Assembly: GCA_036971715.1 (NCBI GenBank)
Contig: JAVHJL010000002.1
Span: 838,501 to 902,500 of the forward strand
Source of the DNA: Arthrobotrys musiformis
Taxonomy: Eukaryota; Ascomycota; Orbiliomycetes; Orbiliales; Orbiliaceae
DNA: 64,000 bases
Direction of reading: 5' to 3'
Shown: positions 58,301 through 64,000 of the stretch, one piece after another
How the letters are laid out: the number at the start of each line of letters is the position of its first letter
Numbering within the stretch: the stretch's first letter is position 1
Notes under the pieces: model-generated
Seen by the model: the letters and a program-made list of their open reading frames with translations, nothing else
The model's database searches: none
Told to the model about the DNA's origin: nothing
Position numbers and translations under genes: made by a program

Positions 58301-59581
58301 CCGATTTTCGATCCATTACCACTCGCGACAGCTTGCTTTGCACTCTCGTGCGCCGAAGCCTTACGACCGTTCACTTCACGATACCTTACCATCGCCACAC
58401 CCATTGAGGCCCCTGTCGTCGGATCAAGCTTTATTTCGAGCTCGGCAATTTCACCATACATCCTAAAATGCATATGCACGTCTTGCTGTGTATGCAATGG
58501 AGTCAGTCCCGAAATAACGATTTGGGTAGGAGGCCCGGGGCCGATGGTGTTCTCGTCTGTGGGCCAATGGAGCTCGTAAGGTGATTTGCGAAGTCGTCGT
58601 TTACCCTTAGTTGCGCCTAGGTGGTAATTTGCGATTTTGAGACGAGGGTCGGAGACCGGACCCGGTAGCTGTATGCATCACCAAAACAGTAGAAATTAGC
58701 ATCATCCTGCCCGTTGAAGCTTTTTTGAGCGGTGGCAAGCTCTCCAGGGTGGCAATTGGAAGTATTAGAAATGGAAGGGTGGAATGAAGAGCACTTACAC
58801 CACTGCCGTCGAAGCGATATTGAGGTTTCGCCTTTTCGGACTTTTTGGTGGAACCGCGACCTTCGAGCTCGGGATCGAAAATAATGCAATAGTTCCGTTT
58901 CGGGAGCACAGGTTTCACGTAGATTTTCGGGCCGGACGAGGATCCGGGTCTCCGTGAAAAGGAAGAGGATTGAGCGGTGGAGATGATGGAGCTGTCCATA
59001 GCTGCCGAAACGGCTGGAGATTTCGCCGGCAGATTAGTACCCGAGGGAGCGGAGACGGCAGACAGCGAAGTCTGAGTGATCTCATTCTTTAGTGAATTGT
59101 CCGGGCTGGAGGGTCTCGGAGGCGGGGAGGAAGTGGTGGTCACGGGGGTAAGGGTGTGGTGGGTGTTGTGGCAGGGACCAGACGACGAGCCGTTGCTAGC
59201 GAGCGACGACGTCTCCCCGCCAGAAGCAGGAGCAGAAGAGGACGAGAGTTCACCAGCATCGTAGTCATCAGTGGGGGTGGGGATGGCGATAGCCTGGATC
59301 ACAGCCGTGGCGGTGGAGGAGGTGGAGGAAGAGTGCACATGATTGACAGATGCAAGAGGGGGATGATCCTTGACGACGTGATTGAGCGAGGACAAGCTGT
59401 TATTCCGAGACTTGTGAGCAGCAGCAGCCGGTGGGCCGGGAGGAGATGACGATGCAGCAGGAGCCGATGTTGCGTGAGTTGCATGAGCTGAGAGAGCAGC
59501 AGCAGCCGCCTTATCCTTCTCCTTCAACGCCGACGGTCTGTCGGGGAAGAAGTCCGCGAAGCCCGCCGTGCGCGACGACAT
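55342..59581 (-). CDS. SET1: Histone H3 lysine 4 methyltransferase Set1 (COMPASS catalytic subunit)
   Basis: Three exons: 59581-58799, 58668-55512 and 55445-55342; 1347 residues. Junctions: phase 0 at GSG-LPG (donor GTAAGT) and phase 1 at HK-DEELTYDY (donor GTCAGT). The first 230 residues are Ser/Ala/Pro-rich and disordered. PELEGRGSTKKSEKAKPQYR leads to an RRM (about 310-392) and then an Arg/Ser-rich stretch and the Set1-type second RRM (about 517-590; NPYLFISAKSIPAD). A long acidic region follows, then an N-SET-like segment, the SET domain (about 1206-1325) with NWGLYAMENI, EYVGEIVRQ, GSSYLFRID and RFINHSCTPNC (around 1280), and the post-SET end CLCGSSGCKGFLN. It uses S-adenosylmethionine to mono-, di- and trimethylate H3K4 in the nucleus. 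Confidence 0.96.
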
Positions 59582-59929
59582 GGTCCGCCAAACCCTTCTA
59601 ACCTAGACTAGAACCGTCGGGAACATGAAAAAGGAGGCAGGAGAGAGGAAATGATACACCCAAAACGGAGGCCGGATGCTACTTCTTCGAAGCTTGCGAG
59701 GTTTTCTCTCAAACAAAATATAAAAAAATAAAAAATAAAAAAAAAGAGAGAGAGAGTTTGTGTGAGAAGGAGAGAGAACCCCGGCAAGGACAATTCGGTT
59801 TGCGGCGAGTTGATTGGCTGATTGGACACAGGTGACTTGCTAAACTCCGTACTTTCGATCGGAGGGTATACTGGGCTATAGACAAGGTGGTGGACAGTGG
59901 TGACGATTATACTGGTGATGAATTGATCG

Positions 59930-60020
59930 GTGAAGATGACGATGATGGTGATTATAGGTGGTGATGGCGGTGATGGTGGTGGTTGATGGTGGTTGATGGT
60001 GGTTGGAGGTTGGAGGTGGG
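59930..60020. repeat. GGTGAT/TTGATGGTGG simple repeat
   Basis: Imperfect G/T/A-rich repeat with tandem TTGATGGTGG units, 350-440 bases upstream of the SET1 start codon. Confidence 0.75.
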
Positions 60021-60824
60021 TTTTTTTTTCGGGCGAATTGGAGAAAAAAAAAGGAAAAGATGAGATGGGAGGAAAAGGTCGGGTTTGTGTTTGGCAGCAA
60101 GCAGCTTTTCCAGGGGTCCGCTAATTCTGCCTCTTGCTGCTCTGTTCTTCCTGTTCTTCCTTTCTTCCTTACTTCATCAACAACAGACGACGACCAAACA
60201 ACAACCGTAAACGCCGGTCACGGACAGAAGGATGGGCGAAAGAAGACGCAAAGAAAGGAGTCACTCCTTCGGAGGTTATAACGGAGAATACTATGCAGCA
60301 ATGCAGTGCAGTGCAGTGCAGCGAGAGTGCAGCGAGGAAGATGAAGAATTCGTGATGGCGTAGCAAGCAGGAGCAGCAGTAGGAGCAGCACCAGAGCCAG
60401 CACCAGTCACAGCAACGGCAAGTGATCGGACGAGACGAGACGAGGGAAAAGTAAGGAACCTGGCTTCTTCTTCTTCTCTGCTTCTTCTTCTTTTCCTCGT
60501 TTCTGCACCGTTGGTTGGCCGGTCGGTGGGTCAAGTTTCGTTCGTTCGTTCCCTCTTCCTTTTTCCGTTGGTTCGTCAACTGTGCGTCTGTCTTGGGCGA
60601 CTTTGCTTTTTTGCCGAATCAAACTGGGCCCTTTTTTATTTTTTCTTCGAGCACAAGACAAGACCGAAAAAAAATAATACTCCGGACGAATGAACGAAGG
60701 AAGGAGGGAGGGAGGACCAACTGCAACTTGTAACTTGTCTATGTAACGGCAACCAACCAACAAGTTGGCGTCAAGTTGACGGAACGGACGATGGAACTGG
60801 AACCCACGGAACCGTTATACGTTA

Positions 60825-60840
60825 CTCTCTCTCTCTCTCT
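60825..60840. repeat. CT dinucleotide repeat
   Basis: Eight uninterrupted CT units, followed by further pyrimidine-rich sequence. Confidence 0.8.
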
Positions 60841-63217
60841 GTCTTTCTCTCCGTTGAATAAGAAAGAGGGAAAGGTGAGGATCTCCCGCGGGTTATACGG
60901 TAGGGATTACGGATAAGATGGGAAAAGTTGAGGATTGTTGGAGAGACCGATAGCTGTCACGAGGGGTGGTAGACTGGACCCTGTCCTAAGCTCCTTCCTC
61001 TCTTTCTCCCTGTTCAATTGTCCATTCCAAGCCTGAGAAACCGGTATGACTGCTCGATATCGATATACCTATATCCCGTAGAAATCGTCGGAATGCTGAA
61101 GAATATATACACGGAGATGGATATATACCGCCGGCCGGGATGGAGATGTGTCTAGAAAACACGGGTTATATCTGGCGGTGATGGTAAATAAGGAATGATA
61201 CGATATAAACGGAACGAAAAGAAAACGATGAGCGTGAAAATTCTCCGTGTAACCCTCAACCCTTTCTCTCGTCCCCCGCGTGTGGTTCGAGAAAACTCGG
61301 AAAATATCGCGATGTGGTATCCACGGGCCGTCAATGCAATCGCGGGGAGCCGGAAGTTGTAAAAAAAAATTTGAAATGTCAAATGTTTATGATTATCGCC
61401 CCGACAAGAGGAATTCCTGAGATTAGCTACCTGCTAGCTATTTTAGGCTGTATTCCCTTGTTTTCTTTTTCCTCCTCCGGTGCCGCGGTCGGATATAAGC
61501 TTTTTGTTTGCGACTGATACTGATACTGATACCGAACGAAGGGGAGATCTGAATGAAGGAGAGAAGGAGAGAAGAAGAGAAAGTGAGAAGTCAGCAGCTG
61601 CACGTTACATTCATCAACTACTCCGGGGGAAACCAGCAGCTTGCAAAATTATTCGGCACAACGGGCTGCAGCTGGCTGGCTGGGGTGCGCAAACATCGCG
61701 CAATGAAACGGGTTTCGAGGCGAGGGGTCGCACCGGTGTACCGTACCTCTTCTACTACCGACGACGATAAACAGCTACAACAGCACGAACGTCAACTTAT
61801 CGAGGAGAAAAAGACGAAGTATCGAGATGGGTTAAGAGGTAAGAAAAGGAGGTAAGAAAAAGAACGTCATCAGATACTTAATAATAAAACCCCCCCTCGT
61901 TCCACCAGTTCACGCGATTTAATTCTTTTTTCCCATTTGGAACCGGAGGGTAGGCAAAATGAACCATCGACAGGTACCGATGCAGGTAGTCGTAACTTTT
62001 TAATTTTGGTCACGCTAGCCCCGGCGTCATGGGGGAAAGAATGAGCGTGTATGCAGCTAACTTCTATTCTTGTGACTTTTGTCCCTTCGAGCAAACTTCG
62101 GCCCACGCCTGGCCATGGGTGTGGCTGCAGGGGTTGCTGGATGGCCTGGAATGTAAGTACCTATAAATGTATGATGCATGTAGGTCGAATGTAATGTAAA
62201 TGGCCCGTTTCAACTTTTATAGAAAAAGGTATCTGCAGATGGGCAGACACAAACATCCACGAGTACCGCACGGGTACCTAAGCCTCAATGCCGACAAGCG
62301 CTTGACAGGTATCTAGGTACCTGTCAGCAGTTCGGATATACATCTTCTCCCCTCAGCCTTGTGATTAAACTTCTTTGGTATCCCGGCCTGGATCCCCCAT
62401 AATACTGCAATAACTCGAAGATACTATGAGATACACCATGAATATAATCCCCTACGCAAGGCTGAAACTCGAACTTCGAAATATGAGTTCGACAAAAAAA
62501 ATATATTTATTTCTTGATATTTTGTTTTATTTTTAAAAAGCCAACATTTTATAGAGCAACATGTTAGTCTCGTTCTTGGGAATATATGTTTGTTTAATAT
62601 ATTATTCGAATCTAAGATAATATTAATATATTCCCAATATCGCAATACAAAATATTATTTTATTTTTTAAATAAATAAAAAAATCATTACAAGATCCGTA
62701 TCTTATTTTCAAGTTACCACGGCGTCTTCTACCCAAATTACAAGCTTTGCTTAATTTACACGCCAGCTACAGATTCTGCACCGCATGCCCGAGTTAGCAA
62801 CTATACGGATTGCTTTCACGGCATACAACGATATTAACGTTACTTCCGGTACGTATACCTACTATTCTTTCAAGTGAATGGTGTAACAATGTTTTATTTG
62901 CGTATCTGTGCAACTGGCTTGGGAATCTGTGAGTTGAAAAGAGGGAAATTGGTGATGTAACAGATGCATATATGGTCATCATCAGGATGTGATCAAGTAG
63001 ATTAGGCCACCGCAGAGCCAAATTGGCCATGGGCCAAAGATTATATATTCAGGTCCTCAAATATTCGCATAATACGGGTATATAAATCCCTATATACCTA
63101 AGTAGGTATATCTCAAGAATCCAAACACCGCCCCCTTCCAGAATACATCTTTTCTAGGACCCCATCCTCTCTGTCAACCATAGAAGATATCTCAAGCAAA
63201 ATATTTAAATCCTCACC

Positions 63218-64000
63218 ATGGAACCCCAGCGTAGATGCCCTCCCCCTGCGCTCGGGGACGATAACAGAATACTCCTCCGCCCCTCAGATTTCCCCGCAGC
63301 TGAGAATGTCGACTTCCTCGAAACGGCGTTTTTTCGAGCCGACAAATCCAGAAAACTCCCAACGCCCTCGGAGGTACGCAGCAGAGCGCCTGATTCCGGG
63401 ACATACAGACCTTTTCTGATCTGGTTTACTGAGAATGGAATGAACCTGGTAGTCAAATGGGGCGATTATATTACCATTGCCGAAGGGCAGGTATATTGGA
63501 TGCTGAAGAAAAAGCTTAAGGAAGAAATACCAACGCCAGAAATATACGGTTGGCGAACCCAGGGGGGGCAAGTATTTCTGTATCTCGAATGTACTGATGG
63601 ACTTCAGCTGGAGGAGGTGTACGGCCAACTCGATCATAGTGATAAGATGGAGCTTGCTGGGCAGATCAAGAAGTTTAAGGCGGCGCTTGGTCGGTTGTAT
63701 CAAGACCCCCAAGAAAGGTTCCTAGGTATGTAATTTACGTAGTGTTTATATTTGATACCTTCTAGCCCCGTGTAAGAGAGGTGTAACCGCGGGGTGGACT
63801 AAATCTCAAGGAAATGGGGACTAACCTACATATTTTTTATATTACAACAGGCAGCATCGGAGGGCAACCTTTGCAAGATGTAGTCTGCGAGCCATATAAG
63901 AAAATTTCAGGCCCGCATAAAACCATTTCATCCCTCCACGACCAAATTCTCCGCGAAATCGCCACTACCTTTCCCGACCGGGACCCCCAAAACCCTCGCA
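63218..64000 (+). CDS. Aminoglycoside phosphotransferase/kinase-like protein, partial
   Basis: Exon 1 is 63218-63725 and exon 2 begins at 63851 and runs off the window (125-nt intron, donor GTATGT, acceptor ACAACAG, phase 1). Visible residues: about 219. The start MEPQRRCPPPALGDD is the first in-frame ATG. LVVKWGDYITIAEGQVYWML contains the Lys and Glu of a kinase-like N-lobe (VVKWG, then the helix with AEGQ). TPEIYGWRTQGGQVFLYLECTDG and LQLEEVYGQLDHSDKMELAGQ are typical of the fungal APH-type family. The catalytic loop lies beyond the right edge. Fungal members are numerous and their substrates mostly unknown. Confidence 0.78.

Larger units (their letters stand above)
59582..63217. other. Gene-poor stretch, about 3.6 kb, rich in simple repeats
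   Basis: Divergent region between SET1 and the phosphotransferase-like gene. Besides the listed repeats it has a TTC-rich run at 60463-60495 and a CTGATA triple at 61512-61530; 62480-62700 is very A/T-rich. Frames up to 136 codons around 60169-60763 are low-complexity Arg/Lys/Ser runs. A long 5' leader for SET1 is possible. No gene is supported. Confidence 0.5.

Noticed and set aside
57725..58579. 284-codon plus-strand frame
   Set aside because: Antisense to SET1 exon 2; no domain.

Overview
This is a nuclear fungal DNA window. Genes are split by short introns (about 55-220 nt, GTAAGT/GTATGT-type donors, CTAAC-like branch sites, TAG/CAG acceptors). The gene set (enolase, proteasome ATPase Rpt4, a Set1 H3K4 methyltransferase, fungal class 3 lipase, DUF3405-like protein, several F-box genes, secreted subtilases) fits a filamentous ascomycete (Pezizomycotina). 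An early-diverging class such as Orbiliomycetes or Pezizomycetes is possible, from the subtilase and F-box content, but I cannot fix the species. All exon structures were joined by hand from frame, splice sites and family similarity. No rRNA, tRNA, transposon or CRISPR was recognised.

Layout. 0-5 kb: a 68-residue fungal protein, an F-box/leucine-rich protein with an Asp-Ser tail, and an intronless single-domain alpha-kinase. 5.4-14.1 kb: a tandem array of three secreted subtilisin-like (S8) proteases, all on the minus strand, sharing intron positions, an unusual N-terminal domain and a C-terminal motif. 14-17.2 kb is gene-poor; at 17.2 kb lies a small protein whose C-terminal half resembles peptidase inhibitor family I78, whose members inhibit serine proteases. 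18.4-26.8 kb: an F-box protein, enolase, a tiny one-TM protein divergent from Rpt4, and a secreted lipase. 27.3-29.5 kb: two paralogous genes of an unrecognised family. 32.3-36.8 kb: a small CxxC protein and a secreted three-exon protein separated by a 2.9 kb gap. 37-50.5 kb: an F-box/LRR gene, a group II PLP decarboxylase with an Asn-Gly-His-Ala repeat, a conserved disordered protein, a 1070-residue TPR-like/ankyrin/coiled-coil protein, and a 2EXR/F-box-like gene. 51.4-59.6 kb: a type II membrane DUF3405-like protein and SET1, convergent. 59.6-63.2 kb has simple repeats and no recognisable gene; the window ends inside an aminoglycoside-phosphotransferase-like gene.

Housekeeping genes (enolase, Rpt4, SET1) are interspersed with fast-evolving families (F-box, subtilase, alpha-kinase). 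The most unusual part is the 5-18 kb region: a subtilase array with non-standard architecture, one copy with an ambiguous splice in the catalytic-serine helix, and a possible protease-inhibitor gene 3 kb away.
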